From Acetobacteraceae bacterium (GTDB lineage Bacteria; Pseudomonadota; Alphaproteobacteria; Acetobacterales; Acetobacteraceae): DNA of 10,980 nt. The notes under the pieces are model-generated. The model was not told the DNA's origin, did no database searches, and saw only the letters and a list, made by a program, of their open reading frames with translations. The DNA lies in assembly GCA_027306955.1 (NCBI GenBank), contig DAHUXX010000056.1, forward strand, positions 1 to 10,980. The letters run 5' to 3'. Within the stretch, counting starts at the first letter, position 1. The number at the start of each line of letters is the position of its first letter. The translations under genes and the position numbers were made by a program. Positions 1-5,861 of this stretch are shown one piece after another.

Positions 1-135
1 GAATTGCGGCCAGGAGTGGACAAGCACGACGGCCAGCACGGACACGGCACGCAGACCGTCGAAGCCCGGCGTATACCGCAGCCTGGCGATCGGTCCATTC
101 CATGGTTCGGTGGCTTCCGCCTCGGCGGGTCGCAT
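1..135 (-). CDS. Acyltransferase-3 (OafA-type) membrane protein, N-terminal 45 codons, cut by window edge
   Basis: Reading the minus strand from ATG at 135 gives 45 codons open to the window edge. Residues 21-44 read YTPGFDGLRAVSVLAVVLVH followed by SWP. This is the start of an acyltransferase-3 protein: the FDGLRA block opening the first membrane helix and the R-X10-H motif (R29, H40) that the family uses for acyl transfer. Known members O-acylate lipopolysaccharide O-antigen, exopolysaccharide, peptidoglycan or other glycans in the inner membrane. The start at 135 is preferred because GAGG lies 9 bases upstream; an in-frame ATG at 156 would add seven residues (MVLRPFV) but has no clear ribosome site. 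The gene points away from dgt's downstream end on the same strand, after a 215-bp gap. The substrate cannot be told from this piece. The family call is fairly sure because both motif residues and the helix are present. Confidence 0.75.
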   Translation of the reverse strand, partial: MRPAEAEATEPWNGPIARLRYTPGFDGLRAVSVLAVVLVHSWPQF

Positions 136-137
136 GA

Positions 138-159
138 CGAATGGCCTCAATACCATTCG
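138..159 (-). promoter_or_regulatory. Inverted repeat in the acyltransferase leader, with the ribosome site in its loop
   Basis: CGAATGG (138-144) and CCATTCG (153-159) form a perfect 7-bp inverted repeat with an 8-base spacer. In the minus-strand transcript the loop is UAUUGAGG, so the GAGG ribosome site sits in the loop, and the stem ends two bases before the AUG at 135. It could be an RNA hairpin that tunes initiation or a DNA operator. The structure is visible in the sequence; any function is inference. Confidence 0.35.
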
Positions 160-256
160 CGATCTGGGTCACGCCTTATTGGGGTGTCGATTTTTGTATC
201 GTTGGCGCCGGCGTCCCGCCGGAAAGTCGGCCCGCGTCGCGCGCCTGCCGCCCCGG

Positions 257-325
257 ATCAACGCCTTCAACCACCGCCGACCTCACGCCACGCTCGGCGG
301 ACGGCCTCCATCGGCCGCATCAGAA
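257..325 (+). pseudogene. Remnant of an IS3/IS481-type transposase C-terminus
   Basis: Codons 257-313 on the plus strand read INAFNHRRPHATLGGRPPS. The string FNHRRPHATLGGRPP matches the conserved tail of the DDE integrase core of IS3 and IS481 family transposases, whose usual form is YN..RPH.ALGG.TP. Nothing recognisable as transposase precedes it, neither the catalytic Asp and Glu blocks nor a start, and reading runs on into unrelated sequence toward dgt. I infer an old insertion of which only the 3' end is left. No terminal inverted repeat or target duplication could be identified. A chance match is possible because the fragment is short, but the motif is distinctive. Confidence 0.5.
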
Positions 326-350
326 GGGACGATTTCACGGGTAGCGACAT

Positions 351-1523
351 CTAGCTGCGGACGGAGAGGTCCGTGAGCCTGCGGTGTTCGTCGGCGGCGA
401 AGCGGTCGGTCATGCCGGCGACGTAGTCGCAGACGGCAAGTGCCGCGCGATCGGTGCCGCCGGGCTCGCCGGCGCGGGCTCGCCAGTCGTCGGGGAGCAT
501 GCGCGGGTCGCCGGCGAGCAGCGAGAAGAGTTCCGCGGTGAGGCGCTTGGCCTTGGTGGTCATGCGCACGACACGCCAGTGGCGGTACATGCGGCTGAAC
601 AGGAAGTCGCGGATCGCGGCGCGCGCCTCCGCCATCGCGGGGGCGAAGGCGACGACGGGGCGCCTGGCGCCGCGGATGGCGTCCGAGTCCTTCGGCGCGA
701 GCTTCGTGAGTCTCGCCGTGGTTTCCGCGAGCACGTCCTCGACCATGGCGTTGACGACGCGGCGGATGGTCTCGTGGCGCAGGCGCGGCGGCGGCATGTC
801 GAGGCTGGCGTGGCGCGCCTCGGCGAGCGCGGGGCCGACCACCGGCAGGTGCGCCAGGTCCTCGATGGCGAAGAGACGGGCGCGCAGCCCGTCGTCGATG
901 TCGTGGCTGGTGTAGGCGATGTCGTCGGCGAGCGAGGCGACCTGCGCCTCGGCGGCGGCGTAGGTGTTGAGCTCGAGCTTGTGGCGACGGTCGTATTCGG
1001 CGACGTAGGGCGGCGGGTCGCGCAGCGGGCCGTTGTGCTTGGCCAGGCCCTCCAGTGTCTCCCAGGTGAGGTTGAGCCCGTCCCAGCCGGCATAGCGGCT
1101 CTCCAGCAACGTCACGATGCGCAACGACTGCGCGTTGTGGTCGAAGCCGCCGTGCGGCGCCATCATGCCCGCGAGCGCCTCCTCGCCGGCGTGGCCGAAG
1201 GGTGGGTGGCCGAGGTCGTGCGCGAGCGCCAGCGTTTCCGTGAGGTCCTCGTCGAGGCCCAGGGCGCGGGCCAGCGAGCGGGCAACCTGCGCCACCTCCA
1301 GGCTGTGGGTGAGGCGGGTGCGGTAGAAGTCGCCCTCGTGGTTGACGAAAACCTGCGTCTTGTACTGCAGCTTGCGGAAGGCGGAGCTGTGCACGATGCG
1401 GTCGCGGTCGCGCTGCCAGGGCGAGCGGGTGCGGCTCTCCGGTTCCTCGTGCAGGCGTCCGCGCGCGGTTTCCGGGCGGACGGCCCAAGGCTGAAGCGGC
1501 GGTCGTTGCAGCAGCGGGCGCAT
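351..1523 (-). CDS. dgt: Deoxyguanosinetriphosphate triphosphohydrolase-like protein (class 2 dGTPase, HD superfamily)
   Basis: A 390-residue cytoplasmic HD-domain phosphohydrolase. The family hydrolyses dNTPs, classically dGTP, to the nucleoside and triphosphate, which controls dNTP pools. Family signatures are intact: RDRDRIVHSSAFRKLQYKTQ near residues 39-58, the first metal His in RLTHSLEV (H73), the HD pair with flanking histidines in AHDLGHPPFGH (H102, D103, H106, H111), the FDHN block (128-130) and the distal Asp in LADDIAYTSHD (D201). Length is normal for the alphaproteobacterial form. The ATG overlaps the glycosyltransferase stop as TGATG, and no good ribosome site precedes it, so translation probably depends on coupling. 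It is the last gene of the minus-strand block, followed by an IS remnant rather than argS, which often follows dgt in alphaproteobacteria. Family assignment is secure; substrate preference is not shown by sequence. Confidence 0.95.
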   Translation of the reverse strand: MRPLLQRPPLQPWAVRPETARGRLHEEPESRTRSPWQRDRDRIVHSSAFRKLQYKTQVFVNHEGDFYRTRLTHSLEVAQVARSLARALGLDEDLTETLALAHDLGHPPFGHAGEEALAGMMAPHGGFDHNAQSLRIVTLLESRYAGWDGLNLTWETLEGLAKHNGPLRDPPPYVAEYDRRHKLELNTYAAAEAQVASLADDIAYTSHDIDDGLRARLFAIEDLAHLPVVGPALAEARHASLDMPPPRLRHETIRRVVNAMVEDVLAETTARLTKLAPKDSDAIRGARRPVVAFAPAMAEARAAIRDFLFSRMYRHWRVVRMTTKAKRLTAELFSLLAGDPRMLPDDWRARAGEPGGTDRAALAVCDYVAGMTDRFAADEHRRLTDLSVRS

Positions 1524-2452
1524 CAGAAGCGGCCCAGCAGCGTGAGCAGGCGCGCGAGCCGGGCCGCGCGGGCATAGAGGCGGGCGGTGTCGCGATGGCC
1601 CGCCGCCGCGGCGGCGGCCGCGACATGGGCGAGAGTGTAGGTACGCTGGCGCAGCGCGTAGCGGCGCAGGCAGGGGCGCGTGGAGCCGGTCGCCGCCCGG
1701 TCGAACACGCGCAGCTGGTAGAGCCGGCGCGACAGCTCGGAGAGCGTGGTGGACATGGCGGTGCCCGCTTTCGGGTCCGGAACGTTATGACGGGCGACCA
1801 CGGGCGGCAGGAAGCGGATCAGGGCCGCCTGGTCGATGGCGCGGAGGAAAAAGTCGCGATCGCATTCGTAGCGCAGGCCTTCCTCGAAGCCGCCGAGGCC
1901 GAGGTAGAACTCGCGCCGCACGATCGTGGTGTTGACATGGCAATGCGCCTGGCTGCGAAGCAGCTCCTCGGCGGTGACAGTATAAGCGCCGAGCCCGTCG
2001 GGCGCACGGCCCAGGCGCGGCTCAAGATCCTCGATCCACACCGTCCGCCCCAATGGAGCGCCAGCGCGGAACGCCCGCTGGTTGCAGAGCACCAGGTCCG
2101 GCGGCGCCTCCGCCTGCGCGAGCAGGCGGCTGACGCGGGCGAGATGGCCCGAATCGGTCCAGGAATCGTCGTCGTCGAGGAAGCAGAGATAGCGGCCCTG
2201 GACGGCCTCGGCACCTGCGTTGAGCGCGAAGCCGTGACCATGGCCGCGCGCGCGCCGCGGCAGGACCAGCAGGCGCGCGCGCGCGTCGGCCTGGCACAGC
2301 GCGCGGCATTGCGCGGCGTCCGCCTCGTCGGAGCCGTCGTCGACCACGACCACCTCGAGGTCGCGACATTCCTGGCTCAGCACCGAGCCGAGCGCCGTCG
2401 CGAAGAGCGCCGCGCGGTTGCGGGTGGGCATCAGCACCGAGAACAACGGCAT
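1523..2452 (-). CDS. Family 2 glycosyltransferase
   Basis: A 309-residue GT-A fold glycosyltransferase. It opens with FSVLMPTRNR (residues 4-13), has the nucleotide-binding VVVVDDGSDE (35-43) and the metal-binding acidic cluster FLDDDDSW (91-98), followed by a GGFEEGL/ERDFFLRA-like region (GLRYECDRDFFLRAID) matching the family's acceptor and base region. Such enzymes move a sugar from a nucleotide-sugar donor to a glycan, lipid or protein acceptor; neither donor nor acceptor can be read from sequence. The C-terminal 60 residues are Arg/Ala-rich and predicted soluble, with no obvious membrane anchor, so it probably works at the inner face of the membrane. A strong ribosome site (GGAGG) lies 5 bases before the ATG. 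The gene lies 91 bp after the ATP-grasp/phosphatase gene and its stop overlaps the dgt start, which supports one transcript with both. Confidence 0.9.
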   Translation of the reverse strand: MPLFSVLMPTRNRAALFATALGSVLSQECRDLEVVVVDDGSDEADAAQCRALCQADARARLLVLPRRARGHGHGFALNAGAEAVQGRYLCFLDDDDSWTDSGHLARVSRLLAQAEAPPDLVLCNQRAFRAGAPLGRTVWIEDLEPRLGRAPDGLGAYTVTAEELLRSQAHCHVNTTIVRREFYLGLGGFEEGLRYECDRDFFLRAIDQAALIRFLPPVVARHNVPDPKAGTAMSTTLSELSRRLYQLRVFDRAATGSTRPCLRRYALRQRTYTLAHVAAAAAAAGHRDTARLYARAARLARLLTLLGRF

Positions 2453-2456
2453 CCCT

Positions 2457-2468
2457 ACCTCCCCCTCC
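2457..2468 (-). promoter_or_regulatory. Strong ribosome binding site of the glycosyltransferase gene
   Basis: On the minus strand the bases before ATG 2452 read GGAGGGGGAGGTAGGG, two overlapping Shine-Dalgarno-like cores, the nearer one 5 bases from the start. It fixes the glycosyltransferase start. It is much the best ribosome site in this operon, so it may also drive dgt by coupling. Confidence 0.65.
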
Positions 2469-2543
2469 GCTTCGCTTGCGGTAACGGCGTCGCCGGGAAC
2501 GCGGCGTCATGCTCACGGGAGCGTCGTTGCGGATCCATCCTCG

Positions 2544-4259
2544 TCACGCGGCGAGCTCGCGAGCGAGCGCATCCACCGCCCGCGTGATCGCATCGTAGGC
2601 GCGCTCGTAGGATTCGGGGCCGCCGCCCCAGGGGTCGGCGATGGCGCCGATGCCGGCCAAGTCGCCGAGGCGCAGCACTTTCGCCGCGGCGCCGGGGTGC
2701 CGGTCGAGCAACGCGGCGCGGTTGGTCTCGTCGAACACCACGAGCAGGGTCGCCGCGTCCGCCCGTGCGCGCGACAGCCAGGCGGAACGGTGCGAAGCGA
2801 GATCGATTCCTCGCGCCGCGGCCGCGGCGACGGCTTCCGGCGGCGAGGGGCGGTCCGGCGCTGGCATCGTGCCGGCGGAGCCGACCTCGAGGCGCCCGCC
2901 ACCCGGTGCCGCGCGGTCGAGAGCCGAGCGCAGCAGCGCGGCGGCGAAGGGGCTGCGGCAGATATTGCCCTGACAGACGAAGACGATCCGCCCCGCCCCG
3001 TCCGCCTGGTGCGCGGTGGCGACCAGGCGCCTCGCGCGGCGTTGTTCGGCGCGCGGCACCAGCTGCCCGAGGCGCGCCGCGACCTCCCTCCCCGCCTCCG
3101 CCACCTCGGCGAGCGCGGGGCGCGGGTCGTCGCGGACCAGCACGTCGTGCACCTCGCGCCCCGCGAGCGGACGGAACAGGCGCAGCGCCCAGGTCGCGAT
3201 GAGGCGCGCCCGCGCCGCGGTTCCGAGGCCCGGGTCCTGCAGGGTCGCGCGCAGGGAGCGCAGATCGGGCAGCAGGTTGCGGCCATAGACGCCGCTCCGG
3301 TAGGCGACGGAACCGGTCTCCTCGCCCGCGACCAGCAGCCGGTACCAGCGATAGGGAAAATCCACCCCGAGTGCGACCGGCAGCGGCAGCGAGCCCCAGG
3401 GCCTGGCGTTGACCTCGAGCAGCACGAAGCGCCCCGCTTCGTCGCGGCGGAACTCGAACATGGCGAGGCCCGTGTAGTCGAGCGCCGCCATGATCGCGCC
3501 GCAGGCCGCGAGCAGGTCGGGGGCGAGCGGCGCGCTGACGCGGTAGTAGCTGCTGCCCGCTTCCTCGTGCACGCGATGGTGCTCGAACGCCTGCAGCACG
3601 CGGCCGCGGGACGCGAGCACCGAGACGCCGAGGCCGCTGCCGGGGAAGAAGCCCTCGAGAAACGTCGCCGCGGGCTCCGCGCCGGCGAGGATGGCGGCGA
3701 GGTGGCGGGCGTTCCTGGCGACCTGCACCTTGCCGCGCGTGGCGAGGCGCTCGAGCGTGTAGGAGTGGCGCGGCTTGACCAGGACTGGCGCGCCGAGTTC
3801 CGCGATCACGTCCTCGGCGTTCTCGCCGGTGCGCAGGGCGCGGCCGGGCGCGATGGGGATGCCGAGGCGTTCGGCAAGCGCGCGCGTTGCCTGCTTGTCG
3901 AACAGGGCGTCGATCGCCGCGTCCTCGGGGATGGCGAGGCGGGCCAGCGGCGCCAGCTCCGCGCGGTGGCGGGCGAGCGGCAGCAGCGTCGTTTCGTTGC
4001 AGGGGATGACGAGGTCGTAGCCCTCGGTGGCGAGCAGGGCCCGCATCGCGGCGAGCCAGTCGCCGCCGTCGCGCATCCAGGGCGGGAGGTCGTGGATCGC
4101 CGCGATGTAGCGCGAGGCGAGCGAGGGCGAGCGGAAATTGGCGGGGGCGACGTGAACCGTGAGGCCGGCGCGGCCGAGCGAGCGGACGGAGGCGAGGAAG
4201 CTGCGCGTGTCGTCGCCCAGGACCAGCACCTTGCCGGTCTGCGCCTTGCCGCCGCTCAC
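2544..4259 (-). CDS. Fusion of an ATP-grasp ligase and a low-molecular-weight protein tyrosine phosphatase
   Basis: A 571-residue protein with two enzymes in one chain. Residues 10-320 are a COG3919-like ATP-grasp enzyme: N-terminal nucleotide-type fold starting KVLVLGDDTRS, CNETTLLPLA (87-96), the lysine strand PVLVKPRHS (K162), and the Mg/ATP block FVLLEVNARPWGS (E282, N284). ATP-grasp enzymes join a carboxylate to an amine or thiol via acyl-phosphate. A linker of about 100 residues follows. Residues 424-570 are a complete LMW-PTP: P-loop VCQGNICRSP (nucleophile C429, R435), SAGT (461-464) and the general acid in ADPWGG (D542). Both active sites look intact. The start is GTG; it overlaps the deacetylase stop as GTGA, so the two proteins are probably made together. 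LMW-PTPs commonly control tyrosine kinases of capsule export, but the substrate of this one, and of the ligase, is unknown. The domain calls are sure; the role is open. Confidence 0.92.
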   Translation of the reverse strand: MSGGKAQTGKVLVLGDDTRSFLASVRSLGRAGLTVHVAPANFRSPSLASRYIAAIHDLPPWMRDGGDWLAAMRALLATEGYDLVIPCNETTLLPLARHRAELAPLARLAIPEDAAIDALFDKQATRALAERLGIPIAPGRALRTGENAEDVIAELGAPVLVKPRHSYTLERLATRGKVQVARNARHLAAILAGAEPAATFLEGFFPGSGLGVSVLASRGRVLQAFEHHRVHEEAGSSYYRVSAPLAPDLLAACGAIMAALDYTGLAMFEFRRDEAGRFVLLEVNARPWGSLPLPVALGVDFPYRWYRLLVAGEETGSVAYRSGVYGRNLLPDLRSLRATLQDPGLGTAARARLIATWALRLFRPLAGREVHDVLVRDDPRPALAEVAEAGREVAARLGQLVPRAEQRRARRLVATAHQADGAGRIVFVCQGNICRSPFAAALLRSALDRAAPGGGRLEVGSAGTMPAPDRPSPPEAVAAAAARGIDLASHRSAWLSRARADAATLLVVFDETNRAALLDRHPGAAAKVLRLGDLAGIGAIADPWGGGPESYERAYDAITRAVDALARELAA

Positions 4260-5299
4260 GGCGCCGCCAGCTCCGCGGCGAGCCGCGCGGCGGTGCTGGA
4301 TCGTCCGCCGGCGGGTCCGAGAAAGAAGCGCAGGTAGGCGTCGATGGTGGCGACGAAGGCATCGCGCTCGGCCGCGCTGTGGACATAGGAGGTAGCCCCG
4401 GGCAGCAGCGCCGAGCTGTGATAGGTCAGCATGAAGACACGCGTTCCGCGGGCGAGCGCCGCGCGCGTCTGGCGCACCAGGTCGGCGAGGCTGTGGCCCT
4501 CCGGGCTGAGTCGCAGGCGCTCCAGCAGGCCGAGCCGGGCCGCGATGCCGGCGAGGCGCAGCCGTGCCGCGGCCCGCCCGGCGAGGCGGGGATGCAAACG
4601 GGGTCCGACGCAGGCCATCGCGCCCACGAAGTGCACCGAGAGCGGCAGTTCCACAACCCCGGAGGCGAGCGCGACCGGAACATCGGGGGCGCCGCGGAAA
4701 TCCGGCCCGCCATCGGCCGAGAAATCCGTATGCGGCACGACGCTGACGTCGACGCGGTAGCCGAGCGAGGCGAGCAGCGCCGGGGTCGCGGGGCCGATGC
4801 CGTAGCGGCCGGCCTTGTAGACCACCGGGCGGATGCCGAAGCCGGCCTCGATCGCATCGGTCAGCGCCGCGAGCTTCGCCCTCTCCTGCACCGGGCCGAG
4901 ATTGGCGGGATAGGACATGGCGGGTGCGATCGGGCGGATGCCGTCATCGGGCGGGTTGACCCAGGGATGCAGGTGCGCGCCGATCTCGCAGCGACCGGCC
5001 CGCGCGAATCCGCCGAGCAGCGCTGCGGCGGCGGGGTCGGTCGCCACCGGGTAGTCCACGACATAGGTCGGCGTCACGCCGTGCGCGTCGAACACCGCCT
5101 GCGCACGGCCCTGTTCGGCGATGTTGGCAACCGAGGTATGCGCGGGGTCGAACGGGGCAGACCAGTCGAATTCTTCCTCGGTATCGACGACGATGACGAG
5201 GACCGGCCTGCCGTCCCTGGGCGGCGGCAGGCGGCGGCTGACCGGCAGCCAGCTGGCGCCAGCCTCGCCGGAGGTCGGTCTCGCGGTCTGGTTCGTCAC
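4256..5299 (-). CDS. WalW-type polysaccharide deacetylase family protein (CE4/NodB-like)
   Basis: A 347-residue member of the NodB-like CE4 superfamily, closest in style to the WalW group associated with lipopolysaccharide synthesis. Motifs in order: VIVVDTEEEFDW (D39 as the catalytic/metal Asp), EIGAHLHPW (H109 and H111 as metal ligands), KAGRYG (R165) and LTYHSS (H294). CE4 enzymes use a metal to remove N- or O-acetyl groups from glycans. The second His motif is H-x-H rather than the textbook H-x-x-x-H. There is no signal peptide, so it may act on a cytoplasmic or lipid-linked intermediate. The start is GTG at 5299 with GGGAG 6 bases upstream; the earlier ATG near 5321 is in another frame. 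It is the first gene of the minus-strand operon, overlaps the ATP-grasp fusion by 4 bp, and faces erpA across a 91-bp gap. The exact substrate is not known. Confidence 0.88.
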   Translation of the reverse strand: MTNQTARPTSGEAGASWLPVSRRLPPPRDGRPVLVIVVDTEEEFDWSAPFDPAHTSVANIAEQGRAQAVFDAHGVTPTYVVDYPVATDPAAAALLGGFARAGRCEIGAHLHPWVNPPDDGIRPIAPAMSYPANLGPVQERAKLAALTDAIEAGFGIRPVVYKAGRYGIGPATPALLASLGYRVDVSVVPHTDFSADGGPDFRGAPDVPVALASGVVELPLSVHFVGAMACVGPRLHPRLAGRAAARLRLAGIAARLGLLERLRLSPEGHSLADLVRQTRAALARGTRVFMLTYHSSALLPGATSYVHSAAERDAFVATIDAYLRFFLGPAGGRSSTAARLAAELAAP

Positions 5300-5390
5300 G
5301 ATGGGCTCCCGCTGCGCTCATAGTCCAGGGAGGCGCGGCGCGAAAACGCAGGCTCTTCAAGTTTTGCCGACCAGACCCTAATTGGCGGTC
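5300..5390. promoter_or_regulatory. Divergent intergenic region between the deacetylase operon and erpA
   Basis: This 91-bp gap must hold promoters for both directions. On the plus strand TTCAAG (5356-5361) with CTAATT (5378-5383) is a weak -35/-10 candidate with a 16-base spacer, which would start transcription almost at the erpA ATG. AAAAC (5343-5347) and GTTTT (5361-5365) form a short inverted repeat with a 13-base spacer that could be an operator. No clear iron-regulator box is recognised. All of this is suggestive only. Confidence 0.3.
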
Positions 5391-5762
5391 ATGGACACAT
5401 CCGCCACGCCAGCCGGGCCGCCGGCTTCGTTCGTCCCCACGCCGGTGTCGATGTCGGCGCGCGCGGCGCGGCGCATCGCCGAGATCACCGCCGCCGAGGG
5501 CGCCACGGCCTTGCGGCTCGCGGTGCTGGCCGGCGGTTGCAGCGGCTTCCAGTACCAGTTCGCGCTGGAGAAGAGCCGCGCCGAGGACGACCTCGTGGTG
5601 GAGCGCGACGGCGCGGTGCTCCTGGTCGATCCCGCCTCGATCGAGCTGCTGGCGGGCGCGGAGCTGGATTTCACCGACGAGCTGATGGGCAGCCATTTCG
5701 CGGTGAGGAACCCCAATGCCGCCTCTGGCTGCGGCTGTGGCGCGAGTTTCTCCGTCGAATAG
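5391..5762 (+). CDS. erpA: A-type iron-sulfur cluster insertion protein (ErpA/IscA/HesB family)
   Basis: A 123-residue A-type carrier that receives Fe-S clusters from the scaffold and hands them to target apoproteins in the cytoplasm. The three ligand cysteines are present: C50 in LAGGCSGFQY and the C-terminal pair C114/C116 in SGCGCGASF. The core from residue 19 to 123 is of normal size and carries the family blocks MSARAARRI and FTDELMGSHF. The N-terminal 18 residues are Pro/Ala-rich and variable. ATG at 5391 is taken as the start; a TTG three codons earlier would be in frame but is less likely. Neither has a convincing ribosome site, so the message may be leaderless. Neighbourhood with dgt and xthA, as in many alphaproteobacteria, favours ErpA over IscA, but sequence alone does not separate them firmly. 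Confidence 0.93.
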   Translation: MDTSATPAGPPASFVPTPVSMSARAARRIAEITAAEGATALRLAVLAGGCSGFQYQFALEKSRAEDDLVVERDGAVLLVDPASIELLAGAELDFTDELMGSHFAVRNPNAASGCGCGASFSVE

Positions 5763-5861
5763 CCCGGCGGCTTCTTGAACGAAAATCACGCGCCGACCGG
5801 GACGCGTCCCCCAGGTCCCTCTTGCCCTCGCGCACAGTCGCGAGTGTGCTAACGCCGTCCC
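5763..5861 (+). promoter_or_regulatory. erpA-dedA spacer with two short palindromic elements
   Basis: The 99-bp gap contains a perfect 12-bp palindrome GGGACGCGTCCC (5799-5810). It also has an inverted repeat CTCGCG/CGCGAG (5827-5832, 5839-5844), overlapped by a competing one, GCACA/TGTGC (5832-5836, 5845-5849). None is followed by a T-run, so they are not typical terminators; operator or attenuation roles are possible. TTGCCC (5822-5827) and TGTGCT (5845-5850), 17 bases apart, are a weak promoter candidate just before the next start codon. Confidence 0.3.

Noticed and set aside
208..222. Hairpin CCGGCG-TCC-CGCCGG as a terminator for dgt
   Set aside because: The stem is perfect but neither strand has a T-run after it, and it lies about 130 bases past the dgt stop.
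4..354. Plus-strand open frame at the left edge
   Set aside because: It lies opposite the acyltransferase start and has no family resemblance; the transposase-like tail at 257-325 is in a different frame.
2453..2543. Small hairpin CGCCG-CGTTCC-CGGCG in the gap between the ATP-grasp and glycosyltransferase genes as an intrinsic terminator
   Set aside because: Only five base pairs and no T-run; nothing else indicates an operon break.
2418..4337. Plus-strand open frame of 639 codons opposite the ATP-grasp/phosphatase gene
   Set aside because: Low-complexity Arg/Gly/Ala shadow; the minus strand has intact catalytic motifs throughout.
5382..5390. TTG at 5382 as the erpA start
   Set aside because: It adds only three residues to a variable N-terminus and has no ribosome site; ATG at 5391 is the simpler choice.
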